A DNA stretch of 64,000 nucleotides, taken from Brevibacterium luteolum. GTDB lineage: Bacteria > Actinomycetota > Actinomycetes > Actinomycetales > Brevibacteriaceae. Of the stretch, positions 55,585-64,000 are shown piece after piece. Position 1 is the stretch's first letter. Each line of letters starts with the position of its first letter. The DNA lies in contig NZ_JABEMC010000006.1 in NCBI RefSeq assembly GCF_013004595.1, forward strand, positions 1 to 64,000, written 5' to 3'. The notes under the pieces were generated by a model. The model saw only the letters and a program-made list of their open reading frames with translations. It did no database searches and was not told where the DNA came from. The translations under genes and the position numbers were made by a program.

Positions 55585-56058
55585 ATGACACTGATGACAG
55601 ATCCGGCCGAGGTGCTGCGGCAGAAGGAGATCACGTTGCCGCTGCCGCTGTCGCCGGCAGGTCAGTACAGTCCTGTCCGGCAGGTCGGGAACCTTGTGTT
55701 CCTCTCCGGGATGGGCCCGACGAATGCGCCGGAGGGTGTTCCGGTCACCGGCAAGGTCGGCCGCGATGTCAGCCTCGCGCAGGCGCAGCATGCTGCTTAC
55801 CTCACGTGCCTGAATGCACTGTCCTCGCTGGAGGCACACTGCGGTTCCCTGTCGGCAGTCGCCGGGTTCGTCAAGGTCAACGGCTACGTCAACTGCGCAC
55901 CGGGATTCATCGACCTGCCGCCGATCATCGACGGGTTCTCCTCACTCATCAACGAGCTGTGGCCGGAGAGCATCCCGCATGCGCGGGCGGCCATCGGGGT
56001 GGCAGAGCTGCCCTTCGACATCTGCGTCGAAGTGGAGTGCGTGGCAGAGCTGCGCTGA
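55585..56058 (+). CDS. RidA (YjgF/YER057c/UK114) family protein
   Basis: A 157-residue protein of the RidA fold. Seen are QYSPVRQVGNLVFLSGMGPT near the start, then GKVGRDVSLAQAQHAAYLTC, the SLSAVAGFVKVNGYVNC core and HARAAIGVAELPFDICVEVE with the Arg that binds carboxylate in imine-hydrolysing members. The family hydrolyses reactive enamines and imines. The ATG at 55585 has AGAGGGAG upstream. Its product would be a natural partner of the amine oxidase encoded nearby on the other strand. Confidence 0.88.
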   Translation: MTLMTDPAEVLRQKEITLPLPLSPAGQYSPVRQVGNLVFLSGMGPTNAPEGVPVTGKVGRDVSLAQAQHAAYLTCLNALSSLEAHCGSLSAVAGFVKVNGYVNCAPGFIDLPPIIDGFSSLINELWPESIPHARAAIGVAELPFDICVEVECVAELR

Positions 56059-56408
56059 AGCTCAGCGCCCGGCGGTCCGGCGGGACAACTCCGGTGTAGT
56101 CGCGGTGGCGGGCGATGAAGGAGCCCATACCGCCTGAACCGTGGACGACGCGATGAGCGGGCAGTCCTGCGGTGGCGCCTGCGCCCGATCCGAGTCCTTC
56201 CGACCAGACTCTTCGCTGTGGCCCCAGTTCCAGCCTGCCGCTTCAACCGGGGGAGACAGGGCCGCGACAGCAGGGACGCCGGTCGCGACTTCTTTCCACA
56301 GTTTGGGCGCAGCCTCTTGAAAGGCTGGGAGACACCCGTTAATTTGATTAACACCCTTATATGTCTGATGGCATATAGGTCTCCCCTCAAACAGTGAAGG
56401 TACCCCAG
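56059..56408. promoter_or_regulatory. 350-base gene-free region, AT-rich control region of the Tad locus
   Basis: The part 56338-56380 is strikingly AT-rich. It contains the inverted repeat GTTAAT-TTG-ATTAAC (56338-56352) and TATATG (56358-56363) with CATATA (56372-56377). A TTGAAA at 56318-56323 lies 16 bases before TTAATT (56340-56345), a plausible promoter. The palindromes around it suggest repressor or nucleoid-protein control. The first 240 bases hold nothing I can identify. Confidence 0.45.
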
Positions 56409-57635
56409 ATGAACGCAGCTGAGATCATCGCCGCAGAGGTGCGCGAGGAGATCCGCAGACGCGGCATCGACCCGCGCACCGAACCGGCGCCGACCCGAGA
56501 GCTCGTCGTGCAGGCCGTCCACGACTACGACGAGCGGACGCTGGCAGGCTCCCTTCCTCTGCTTGCCGACGTCGAACAGACCTGCCGGGAGATCTTCGAC
56601 CAGGTCTCGGGCTTCGGGCCGCTGCAGCAGTACCTCGACGACCCCGAGGTCGAGGAGATCTGGCTCAACTCCCCGCACCAGATCTTCGTGAGCCGGCGCG
56701 GAGTCAGCGAGCTGACGACCACCGTGCTGAGTGAGGCGGATGTCGACGAGCTCATCGAGCGGATGCTGCGCACAACCGGCCGGCGCGTCGATCTCTCCAG
56801 CCCTTTCGTCGACGCCTCGCTGCCCGACGGATCACGGCTGCATGTCGTGCTGCCGGACATCACGCGCAAGCATCCGGCGATCAACATCCGCAAGTTCATC
56901 ACCCGCACCCGCAACCTCGGCGACCTCGTCGCACTCGGGACCCTCACCTCGGCGGCGGCTCAGTTCCTCTCCATCGCCGTGGCAGCAGGTGCCAATGTGC
57001 TCGTCTCCGGGGCCACCCAGGCCGGCAAGACGACCATGCTCAACGCGCTCACCGGGGCGATCCCGGTCCGCGACCGGGTGGTGACGTGCGAGGAGGTCTT
57101 CGAGCTCTCGGTTCCCTCCCGCGACTGGGTGCCGATGCAGTGCCGGCAGGCCTCCCTGGAGGGCACCGGCGAGGTGACGCTGCGCAACCTGGTCAAGGAG
57201 GCACTGCGAATGCGGCCCGACCGCGTCATCGTCGGCGAGGTCCGCGAGGCTGAGAGCTTCGACCTGCTCGTGGCGATGAACTCAGGGCTGCCGTCGATGG
57301 GCTCGATCCACGCGAACTCCGCGCGCGCGGCAGTGACGAAGCTGTGCACGCTCCCCCTCCTGGCCGGCCCGAACATCGGCTCGTCGTTCGTCACCCCGAC
57401 TGTCGCCAGCTGCGTCGACCTCGTCGTGCATATGCGGCTCGATCGCAGCGGGCAGCGCCGGGTCGAGGAGATCGTCGCCGTGCCCGGCGGCATCGAAGGC
57501 GAGGTCATCGAACTCGAAACCGTCTTCACCTCCACTGCCGACCGGCGGCTGGTGCGCGGCCACGGCTATACCCACCTCGGTGAGCGGTTTGCGCAGCTCG
57601 GCCATGACATCCACACCGTGCTCGAGGCGGCGTGA
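56409..57635 (+). CDS. tadA: Tad/Flp pilus assembly ATPase (CpaF/TadA family)
   Basis: A 408-residue type II/IV secretion ATPase. N-terminal domain, then Walker A GATQAGKTTML near 199-209, the Asp box VVTCEEVFEL, Walker B RVIVGEVREAESFDLL and a His box SIHANSARAA. It powers pilus assembly, or secretion, with TadB and TadC. The ATG at 56409 has AAGG upstream; the GTG five codons earlier is less likely. First gene of the pilus operon; no septum-site-like TadZ gene precedes it. Confidence 0.93.
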   Translation: MNAAEIIAAEVREEIRRRGIDPRTEPAPTRELVVQAVHDYDERTLAGSLPLLADVEQTCREIFDQVSGFGPLQQYLDDPEVEEIWLNSPHQIFVSRRGVSELTTTVLSEADVDELIERMLRTTGRRVDLSSPFVDASLPDGSRLHVVLPDITRKHPAINIRKFITRTRNLGDLVALGTLTSAAAQFLSIAVAAGANVLVSGATQAGKTTMLNALTGAIPVRDRVVTCEEVFELSVPSRDWVPMQCRQASLEGTGEVTLRNLVKEALRMRPDRVIVGEVREAESFDLLVAMNSGLPSMGSIHANSARAAVTKLCTLPLLAGPNIGSSFVTPTVASCVDLVVHMRLDRSGQRRVEEIVAVPGGIEGEVIELETVFTSTADRRLVRGHGYTHLGERFAQLGHDIHTVLEAA

Positions 57636-57641
57636 TCGCCC

Positions 57642-58514
57642 ATGACGACGTCGCTGAGCGGAGCGCTGTGCGGGCTGGGCATCGGGGTGGGGCTGTTCCT
57701 CATCTGGTGGTCGTGCTGGGAGTCCCCGCCACGCCAGACCGAGCCGCCGCGCTTCATCCGCGACGCCCAGGACATGCTCACCACCGCCGGCCTGCCCAGG
57801 CTGCGGCCCTACCACCTCGTGCTCGGAGGACTGGGGGCTGCCGGGATCGCGTTCCTCTTCGCCTATGCCGTCACGAACGCGATCGCGATCGCCGGCTGCT
57901 TCGCCTTCTTCGCCGCACTCGTGCCGTCGTACGCGGTGCGGCACCGGGCACGGTCGCGCACCGTAGCCCGCCGGGCCCTGTGGCCGGAGGCGATTGACCA
58001 CCTCAACTCCGGTGTGCGGGCCGGTCTCGCCCTGCCCGAGGCGCTCGGCGGGCTCGCCCAGCGCGGGCCCGAGCCGCTGCGTCCGCTGTTCGCTGTCTTC
58101 GCTGAGGAGTACCGGGCAACCGGATCGTTCTCCATGGCGCTCACCGCCTTCAAGTCCGCCTGTGCCGACCCGGTCGCCGATCGCATCGTCGCCGCACTGG
58201 CAGTCACCCGCGAGGTCGGCGGCACCGATCTTGGCACGATGCTCAAGACGCTCAGCCAGTTCCTGCGCGATGACTCCCGCACCCGTGCGGAGATGCAGGC
58301 AAGACAGAGCTGGACGGTCACCGGCGCCCGGCTTGCCGTCGCCGCCCCATGGGTGGTGCTCGCCCTGCTGGCCACCCGGCCGGAGACCGCCCAGGCATAC
58401 AACTCGGCCACCGGCACACTGCTGCTGCTCGTCGGCCTCGCCATCTCACTGGTCGCCTACAGCGCGATGAAGCGCATCGGCCGGCTGCCCGCTGAACCGC
58501 GAGTGCTGCGATAG
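57642..58514 (+). CDS. tadB: Tad pilus inner-membrane protein TadB
   Basis: A 290-residue GspF-like platform protein. Membrane helices are near residues 10-25 (LGIGVGLFLIWWSCW), around 55-95 and at the C-terminus (two: APWVVLALLATRP, LLLLVGLAISLVAY). The cytoplasmic GspF core has AIDHLNSGVRAGLALPEALG and FLRDDSRTRAEMQARQSWT. Six bases follow the tadA stop. Confidence 0.9.
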   Translation: MTTSLSGALCGLGIGVGLFLIWWSCWESPPRQTEPPRFIRDAQDMLTTAGLPRLRPYHLVLGGLGAAGIAFLFAYAVTNAIAIAGCFAFFAALVPSYAVRHRARSRTVARRALWPEAIDHLNSGVRAGLALPEALGGLAQRGPEPLRPLFAVFAEEYRATGSFSMALTAFKSACADPVADRIVAALAVTREVGGTDLGTMLKTLSQFLRDDSRTRAEMQARQSWTVTGARLAVAAPWVVLALLATRPETAQAYNSATGTLLLLVGLAISLVAYSAMKRIGRLPAEPRVLR

Positions 58515-58526
58515 GGACGGTGCACC

Positions 58527-59504
58527 ATGCCCTTTGAGATTCCCTTCGGCCCGCTCGGATCAGTGCGCATCGATCCGACGCATCCTGCTGTCATCATCGT
58601 CACCGGGCTGGTGCTCGGGCTGTCGCTCGCGTTCTTCGTCACCAGCTGGCCGATCTTCAACCGCATCACGCTCGCTGACCGTATCGCCCCGTATCTGCGC
58701 GATCAGCCGCGGATCGCGGCCCTGTTCGCAGAGACCGAACCCGCCGATGCCGGTGTGCGCGGCATCCTCACCTCCTGGCTCAACCGCGGAGGGTCCTGGC
58801 TGACCTCCAGGCTGACGACCAATGCCGGGATCACGGCACGCCTCGACCGCCTCGGGCCCGGAGAGACGATCGAGCGGTTCCGGGCGCACCAGCTGCTGCT
58901 CATCGCCGGCGGGTTCGGAGCCGGGGCGCTGCTGGCGGCGTTCGTGTCCGTCAGCCGCGGCCCACACCCAATCATCATCCTCGGCTGCCTCATCTTCGGT
59001 GCCGTCGCCGGGCATCTGCTCAACGACTGGTGGCTTTCGCACCGGGTGCGGCAGCGGGAAGCGCGGATCCTCGCGGAGTTCCCGACGATCGCCGAGCTGC
59101 TGGCCCTGTCCATCACCGCCGGTGAGGGAACAGTCGATGCGCTCGACCGAGCCTGCCGGGCCACCGAAGGCGAACTGAGCCGGGAGCTGGCCTACACCCT
59201 CGCCGAGGCCCGCACCGGCACTCCGCTCGTTGAGGCGCTCGACCACCTCGGCAAGCGCACCGGCATCCAGTCGATCGCGCAGTTCGTCGACGGGATGGCC
59301 GTCGCGATCGCCCGCGGCACTCCGCTGTCCGAGGTGCTGCGCGCCCAGGCCACCGATGTCCGCGATGAGGGACGCCGGCAGCTCATGGAGCTCAGCGGCA
59401 AGAAGGAAGTCGGGATGCTCGTTCCCGTCGTCATCTTCGTGCTGCCCATCACCGTCCTATTCGCGATCTTCCCGTCCCTGGCGGTGCTGAATCTGTCCTA
59501 CTGA
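58527..59504 (+). CDS. tadC: Tad pilus inner-membrane protein TadC
   Basis: A 325-residue GspF-like protein paired with TadB. Membrane helices are near 20-45, two near 120-165 (LLIAGGFGAGALLAAFVSVS, IIILGCLIFGAVAGHLLN) and one at the C-terminus (VPVVIFVLPITVLFAIFP). The core includes PTIAELLALSITAGEGTVDA and LRAQATDVRDEGRRQLMELS. It lies 12 bases after tadB. Confidence 0.9.
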   Translation: MPFEIPFGPLGSVRIDPTHPAVIIVTGLVLGLSLAFFVTSWPIFNRITLADRIAPYLRDQPRIAALFAETEPADAGVRGILTSWLNRGGSWLTSRLTTNAGITARLDRLGPGETIERFRAHQLLLIAGGFGAGALLAAFVSVSRGPHPIIILGCLIFGAVAGHLLNDWWLSHRVRQREARILAEFPTIAELLALSITAGEGTVDALDRACRATEGELSRELAYTLAEARTGTPLVEALDHLGKRTGIQSIAQFVDGMAVAIARGTPLSEVLRAQATDVRDEGRRQLMELSGKKEVGMLVPVVIFVLPITVLFAIFPSLAVLNLSY

Positions 59505-59582
59505 CCTTCTGTCCTGACCGCGCGCGTCTGCCGCGGCACCTGATACCGGCCGCCAGCCGGCGGCACACCGAAAGGAGAAACC

Positions 59583-59879
59583 ATGACCACCCCGACACGC
59601 ACCCCGGCCGCGCACTCCCCTGCCGAGGCGCCCACCCGCCGGTGGACCAGCTGGCACCTGCTCGTCATCGCCTTCGTGATCGACCCCTTCGCCTACCTGC
59701 CCGGGAGGGACGAGCGGGGCCGCAGGGAGACCAGCCCAGACCGCGGCGACGTGCCCGGCTGGGTGCTCATCACGATGATGACCGCGGGGCTTGTGGTGGC
59801 CCTGTGGGCGCTGGCCGGGGATGCCTTCACGTCGATGTTCGAGGACTCGATGTCGAAGGTGCGCGGTTCTGGCGGGTGA
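59583..59879 (+). CDS. Flp-like pilin candidate
   Basis: A 98-residue protein with a hydrophilic N-part and a single C-terminal hydrophobic helix in RGDVPGWVLITMMTAGLVVA, followed by an amphipathic end. The region before the helix has the Gly and Glu/Asp spacing of a prepilin cleavage site, but the Glu at position five of mature Flp pilins is not visible. Position between tadC and tadE genes supports a pilin or pseudopilin. AAAGGAGAA precedes the ATG. Confidence 0.7.
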   Translation: MTTPTRTPAAHSPAEAPTRRWTSWHLLVIAFVIDPFAYLPGRDERGRRETSPDRGDVPGWVLITMMTAGLVVALWALAGDAFTSMFEDSMSKVRGSGG

Positions 59880-60322
59880 GTGTGGCCCGCACAGCTGAGA
59901 GCCTCCCCGGCAGCGGCCGCAGCAGTCACCGCAGTCTCGGTCTCGGCAGCGACGATGGTGTCGCTGTCGCTGAGTTCGTCATGGTGGCTGCCCTGCTGAG
60001 TCTGGTGTTCCTTGCGGTCATTCAGCTCGGGTTGGCGATGCATGTGCGCAACACTGTCATCGACTCGGCCGTCGCCGGGGCCCGGCTCGCCTCCCTGCCT
60101 GACGCCGCACCACGGGAGGGCGCCGAGCTGACCCAGCAGCTCATCAGCGATGCTGTCAGCAGCCGGTATGCCGAGCGCATCGACGTCGATTACAGCACCG
60201 TCGGCGGAGAGGACATCGTCACCGTGACGGTCACTACGCCTGTGCCGGTCATCGGTCTGCTGGGACCCACCGGCACCTGGCAGCTCAGTGGCCGCGCTCT
60301 CGTTGAGGACATCGACGGATGA
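59876..60322 (+). CDS. tadE: TadE-family pseudopilin-like protein
   Basis: A 148-residue protein with the TadE signature helix GVAVAEFVMVAALLSLVFLA, then a globular part. GTG at 59876 overlaps the previous stop (GTGA). TadE-like proteins are minor pseudopilins processed by a TadV-type peptidase. No TadV is visible in the window. Confidence 0.85.
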   Translation: MSVARTAESLPGSGRSSHRSLGLGSDDGVAVAEFVMVAALLSLVFLAVIQLGLAMHVRNTVIDSAVAGARLASLPDAAPREGAELTQQLISDAVSSRYAERIDVDYSTVGGEDIVTVTVTTPVPVIGLLGPTGTWQLSGRALVEDIDG

Positions 60323-60783
60323 GGTCGCCGATGACGTCCGCGCTGCGCCAGCGGCTGAGAGATGATGAGGGAACCGCGCCGATTGAGTTCATCTTCGCCT
60401 CGGTCGTGCTGCTGATCCCGCTCATCTACCTCATTCTCACTCTCGGGCACCTGCAAGCGGGGTCCTATGCGACGAACACGACGGCGATCAACGCCGCCCG
60501 CGTGGCAGCCGAACACCCCGGCAGCGCACAGGCCCGAGCCGAGGCGCTGGCGCAGATGCACTTCACCGATTTCGGTGTCGAGGACGCCACCTATGACGTG
60601 ACCTTCCGCTGCTCGGACTCGTGCACCGAAGCAGGCGGCATCGTCACCGCGCACGTCCGGGCGCGTATCCCGGTCCCCGGCGTGCCGGCGATCTTCGGCC
60701 CGCAGCGCACCCCGCACCTGACGGTCACCGCCGAGCACTCCGACGTCATCTACCCGCACCGCGATGCAGGCGCGCAGCCATGA
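60319..60783 (+). CDS. Second TadE-like pseudopilin
   Basis: A 154-residue protein with the pilin-type helix APIEFIFASVVLLIPLIYLI preceded by DDEGT. The mature part has two Cys (FRCSDSCTEA) that may form a disulfide. Overlaps both neighbours by four bases (ATGA). A TadF/TadE paralogue. Confidence 0.82.
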   Translation: MRSPMTSALRQRLRDDEGTAPIEFIFASVVLLIPLIYLILTLGHLQAGSYATNTTAINAARVAAEHPGSAQARAEALAQMHFTDFGVEDATYDVTFRCSDSCTEAGGIVTAHVRARIPVPGVPAIFGPQRTPHLTVTAEHSDVIYPHRDAGAQP

Positions 60784-61241
60784 TCGCCCACGCCCCGAAG
60801 CCCGGGAGACTCAGGCTCACCAGCGACGACGGGTCGATCACGCCGCTGGCGATCGGGTTCACCGCGATCGGCCTGGCACTCATCTTCCTCGCCGTCGTCA
60901 TCAGCGACATCTATCTCGCCCAGCGCAAGCTCTACGCGCTGGCGGACTCGGCTGCGCTCAGTGCCGCTGACAGCTTCCAGCCCTCCTATCAGGGCTCGGG
61001 ACCGCGGATCGAGTTCTCCGACGCCGAGGTGCAGGCCCGGGCCCATGACTACCTGCGGCAGGTGCCCCGGTCCGAGAGGTTCTACCGGGTGGGCGTGCGC
61101 GGCCGGGCGGTCGATGACTCGACTGTCGAAGTGTCGATCTCGACGCGGTTCCGGCCGGTGGCGCTCTCACCGTTCGTCCCGGATGGGATCCCGCTGGAGG
61201 CCACGGCCACCTCCCGCGGCGGCCTGCGTCTCGACCGGTGA
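60780..61241 (+). CDS. TadG-like pilus assembly membrane protein
   Basis: A 153-residue protein with an N-terminal membrane helix (ITPLAIGFTAIGLALIFLAV) after SDDGS, the DADEG-type motif of Tad flp-associated proteins, then YLAQRKLYALADSAALSAAD, typical of Rv3654c/TadG-like proteins. It ends the pilus operon. Confidence 0.82.
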   Translation: MIAHAPKPGRLRLTSDDGSITPLAIGFTAIGLALIFLAVVISDIYLAQRKLYALADSAALSAADSFQPSYQGSGPRIEFSDAEVQARAHDYLRQVPRSERFYRVGVRGRAVDDSTVEVSISTRFRPVALSPFVPDGIPLEATATSRGGLRLDR

Positions 61242-61374
61242 TCCGCCGCCGAGGCGGTAACTGGCTGTGGACCGTCGAGCTGGCTGGTGTGCGCGCGGGT
61301 GTGGACACTCCCGGTCGTCCACAGCGCTCTCGTCTCGGTGACCGGAGGGGTGGCCGCGTTCCTATCGTGCAGGC

Positions 61375-64000
61375 ATGCCGAGTGGAATCGTCTACGTCAT
61401 CGCCGAGTTCTCGCTGCACAGCGCGCGCGTCGTCGCCGCTGGGCGGCCGAGTGCCGAATCGGTGCTCGGCGCGTTCCTCGATGACTTCCTGCCGCGCGTC
61501 GGATTAGGTCACCTCACCGGGCAGCCACGAGTCGTGCCCTGCGGGGCCGAACCGCCGCCGGTGCTCACCGATCCGTGGCGCACGTGGGCGCAGGCAGCGG
61601 CAGCCACCTTGGTTATCTTCGATGACGGCCCCGCCACCGGCGACGCGGTCGCCGCGCCTCCGCCTGGTCCGGTTGCCGACCAGCTCGCTCCCGTCGCCGT
61701 GCTGCCAGCCGAACGCACCGGCATCATCGAATACCTCACCGGCCCGGATTCCGGTTTTGCTCACCCGCTGCCAATCGGCGCGTGGACGATGGGCCGGACA
61801 CCTGCGGCCGATATCGCAGTCGCCGACCCGTACCTCTCGCGCGAACTCCTCACCCTGCGAAACGCGCCCTCGGGCATCCAGGTGAGCGATTCGGGCGGGA
61901 TGAGAAGCATCCCACTGGCGTCCACTGCTGCCGTGACGGCATTCGGCAGCACCGCTGCACGCCTCATCCCGCCGCAGACGCTGCCCCACGCCGGTCAGTC
62001 GACCAGCACTTCACCGGTCAGCTGGCCGCGGATCGCCACCGTCGCCCGGCCGCGTGCGCCCTCGTGGCTGATGTACGCAGCACCGATCGCGATCGGTATT
62101 GCGCTGGCGGTCTTCACACAGATGTGGATGTTCCTGCTCTTCAGCATCTCCGGGCCCATCACCGCTGGGATCATGTACGTCACCGGTCGGCGCCGCTACC
62201 GACGCGACGTGCTGTGCGCCTGCCAGGATTACCGAACAGCGGTCCGGGAGTGCCTGTACCGTCTTGCAGAGTCCAACCGGCTGACGCTCGACGCCGCCCA
62301 CCGGCGCAGACTCACCGGCGGGGAGACGACCATCGGAATGGGTCCCGCGCTGCTGCCCGGCGGTATCCGCGACATCCCGATCACTGCCCAGGAGACCACC
62401 ACCTCGGCGACGGAGGATCCGCTTGCCCTGGCCGAACGCCAGCAGCTGGACCAGTACCTGTCGACAGGTGCGCAGTTCGGGCAGCGCCACTACTCGGCGG
62501 CTGACACCGTGCCGCTCATCATCGACCTCACCTGCCTGCAGCTCCGGGCCGAGGGGTCGCTGGCGCAGGTCTCTGCGGTGCTGCGGGCGGTGCTCTCACA
62601 GCTCACCAGCCGAGGGCTCGCGGTCCACGTGACGACTGCGCAGCTGCTGGCCGTCTGCCCGGAGCTCGCAGCACTCCCCCTGTCGTTAGACGGTGGGGAA
62701 GCCTCCGTCGAAGTGAGCGGCCGGCCAGCGGCAGATGCTCAGGACGGGCAGTGGGAGGTGCAGATCGGGCCGGGCGGCGATCCGGTTCGCAGCGTCGAGA
62801 CTTGGCTGCTGCGCCTCGGCGACGACGGTGCGGCACACCTCCGGGTGCTGGCAGAGGCACCCGAGGACCTCCCCCGTCCGCTCACCGGCGAGATTGAGCC
62901 GACGCGGATGCGGCCGGAGCGGTTCCTGACTCTCAACCGGGCGTGGCAGCCTCCGCTGCCTGATTGGCAGCAGGAGTGCACGCTCGGTGAGCTACTCGCC
63001 CAGCAGGAGCTGACCGGCGGCACTGCTGATGCCGCCGCCCGCCGGTCGGCGGTGCCGCTCGGGCGCGGTCCGGGCGGGGCTGCGCTCATCGACCTGTTCG
63101 CCTCCGGCCCGCATGCGCTGCTGGCCGGCACGACCGGCAGCGGCAAGTCTGTGCTGCTCCAGACCTGGATCGCATCGCTGGCGGCCCGGTACAGCAGCGC
63201 CGAGCTGCGCTTCGTGCTCATCGATTTCAAGGGCGGGGCGGCTTTCGCGCCCTTCACCGCGTTCGCCCACACGGATGCGGTGGTGAGCAACCTCGATCCG
63301 GCGGCCGGGATGCGCACGCTGCGCAACCTCGGTGCTGAGATCCTGCGCCGGGAGCGGTTGCTCGCCGACCACGGCGCGGCTGACATCGACGCGTTCAACG
63401 CCGGCGCCGGCACTGGGTCACCGGAGCAGCGTCTGCCGCGTCTGGTCGTCATCATCGATGAGTTCCACGCGCTCATCACCGAGCATCCGGCTGGCACCGA
63501 GGTGCTGGAGTCGCTGACTGCGGTGGGCCGGTCGCTGGGCATCCACGTTGTGCTCGCCACCCAGCGGCCGGCCGGGATCGTCACCCCGCGGATGAAAGCT
63601 AATATCAATCTGCGCATCGCCCTGCGGGTGCGCGACGGCGTCGATTCGCGTGAGGTCATCGAGTGTGAGGACGCTGCCGGCATCCCGCCTGACCAGCCGG
63701 GCCTCGGGTTCCTCAGCGACGGCGGTGCGCCGGTCCCGTTTCGCACCGCGACCATCGATATCGCCGCTGACGAGGCGCGGGCACAGACGGGCGCGCAAGC
63801 TCCCGGTGGCCCGGCGGCTGAGCACTGCGAAGTCCAGTGGACGCGCCTGGGCGACGGGCAGTCAGCGTCAGGAGGTGTGACGGCTGGTTGTGTACGGCTA
63901 CGATTCGTGCCACCACCCGAACCGCCGGCGCTGACCGTCAGTGCGCTTGCCGATGCCTCGCATGAGGCCGCACGCCATCTGCCTGCGCCCCACCGCGTCA
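61375..64000 (+). CDS. FHA domain and FtsK/SpoIIIE-type ATPase (partial, runs off the window)
   Basis: The frame is open from the ATG at 61375 to the window end (875 codons). An N-terminal beta-rich part is followed by an FHA-like domain (about 115-205, with MGRTPAADIAVADPYLSREL). Two close membrane helices lie at about 233-270 (YAAPIAIGIALAVFTQMWMF, then a second), and an FtsK/SpoIIIE ATPase with Walker A GTTGSGKS (585-592) and Walker B VVIIDEF (692-697). This order matches EssC/EccC-like ATPases of type VII secretion, which have up to three ATPase domains; only the first is seen in full. No WXG100 gene is visible in the window. Confidence 0.88.
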   Translation, partial: MPSGIVYVIAEFSLHSARVVAAGRPSAESVLGAFLDDFLPRVGLGHLTGQPRVVPCGAEPPPVLTDPWRTWAQAAAATLVIFDDGPATGDAVAAPPPGPVADQLAPVAVLPAERTGIIEYLTGPDSGFAHPLPIGAWTMGRTPAADIAVADPYLSRELLTLRNAPSGIQVSDSGGMRSIPLASTAAVTAFGSTAARLIPPQTLPHAGQSTSTSPVSWPRIATVARPRAPSWLMYAAPIAIGIALAVFTQMWMFLLFSISGPITAGIMYVTGRRRYRRDVLCACQDYRTAVRECLYRLAESNRLTLDAAHRRRLTGGETTIGMGPALLPGGIRDIPITAQETTTSATEDPLALAERQQLDQYLSTGAQFGQRHYSAADTVPLIIDLTCLQLRAEGSLAQVSAVLRAVLSQLTSRGLAVHVTTAQLLAVCPELAALPLSLDGGEASVEVSGRPAADAQDGQWEVQIGPGGDPVRSVETWLLRLGDDGAAHLRVLAEAPEDLPRPLTGEIEPTRMRPERFLTLNRAWQPPLPDWQQECTLGELLAQQELTGGTADAAARRSAVPLGRGPGGAALIDLFASGPHALLAGTTGSGKSVLLQTWIASLAARYSSAELRFVLIDFKGGAAFAPFTAFAHTDAVVSNLDPAAGMRTLRNLGAEILRRERLLADHGAADIDAFNAGAGTGSPEQRLPRLVVIIDEFHALITEHPAGTEVLESLTAVGRSLGIHVVLATQRPAGIVTPRMKANINLRIALRVRDGVDSREVIECEDAAGIPPDQPGLGFLSDGGAPVPFRTATIDIAADEARAQTGAQAPGGPAAEHCEVQWTRLGDGQSASGGVTAGCVRLRFVPPPEPPALTVSALADASHEAARHLPAPHRV

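Overview
The window is a high-GC actinobacterial chromosome segment, most likely Brevibacterium or a close relative. The first 204 bases are the 5' end of a 16S rRNA gene (minus strand) whose variable region reads like Brevibacterium. Supporting traits are the GC-rich codon use, frequent GTG/TTG starts, ATGA-overlapped operons, the tmRNA tag ending ALAA and the gene order prfB-ftsE-ftsX-M23 peptidase-smpB-ssrA.

Layout. 1-842: rRNA start, leader and stacked promoters. 843-2699: SRAP protein, MarR regulator, Imm-5-like protein. 2867-7861: a valine/acyl-CoA catabolic operon (acyl-CoA dehydrogenase, 3-hydroxyisobutyryl-CoA hydrolase, enoyl-CoA hydratase) behind a palindromic operator, then a nitronate monooxygenase and a second crotonase. 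7929-8542: a small low-GC two-gene module with a HicA-like protein. 8684-9676: an epimerase-like protein. 9852-15003: a six-gene operon of HAD hydrolase, PhnD-PhnC-PhnE-PhnE transporter and RpiR-type regulator, preceded by a PHO-box-like repeat. 15010-17477: COG0523 GTPase and a Fic protein with a perfect 13-bp inverted repeat at its promoter. 17606-21433: nrdHIEF with two NrdR boxes. 22058-27334: MoxR/DUF58/VWA/TPR operon. 27378-33443: PucR regulator diverging from a ureohydrolase, TPP decarboxylase and Na+/solute symporter, probably a guanidino-compound (arginine transamination) pathway. 33522-41510: one minus-strand operon of peptide ABC transporter plus four peptide or cell-wall hydrolases, whose substrate-binding gene survives only as its 3' end next to ssrA. 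41657-50760: ssrA, a DnaA-box cluster, smpB, a DUF222-HNH gene split by an IS3-family element, then the M23 peptidase, ftsX, ftsE and prfB. 50820-56058: SF2 helicase with a membrane hairpin, FAD amine oxidase, GNAT and RidA. 56409-61241: a Tad/Flp pilus locus. 61375-64000: an FHA-FtsK/SpoIIIE ATPase that runs off the end.

The main points for follow-up are: the HAD-Phn-RpiR operon as a possible specialised organophosphorus uptake system; the peptide-scavenging operon that lost its binding protein at the tmRNA locus; the IS insertion that truncates the DUF222-HNH protein while leaving its old reading frame intact on the far side; the HicA-like pair; and several strong unassigned palindromes (upstream of fic, the valine operon and moxR). 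No CRISPR array, prophage or tRNA gene was recognised.
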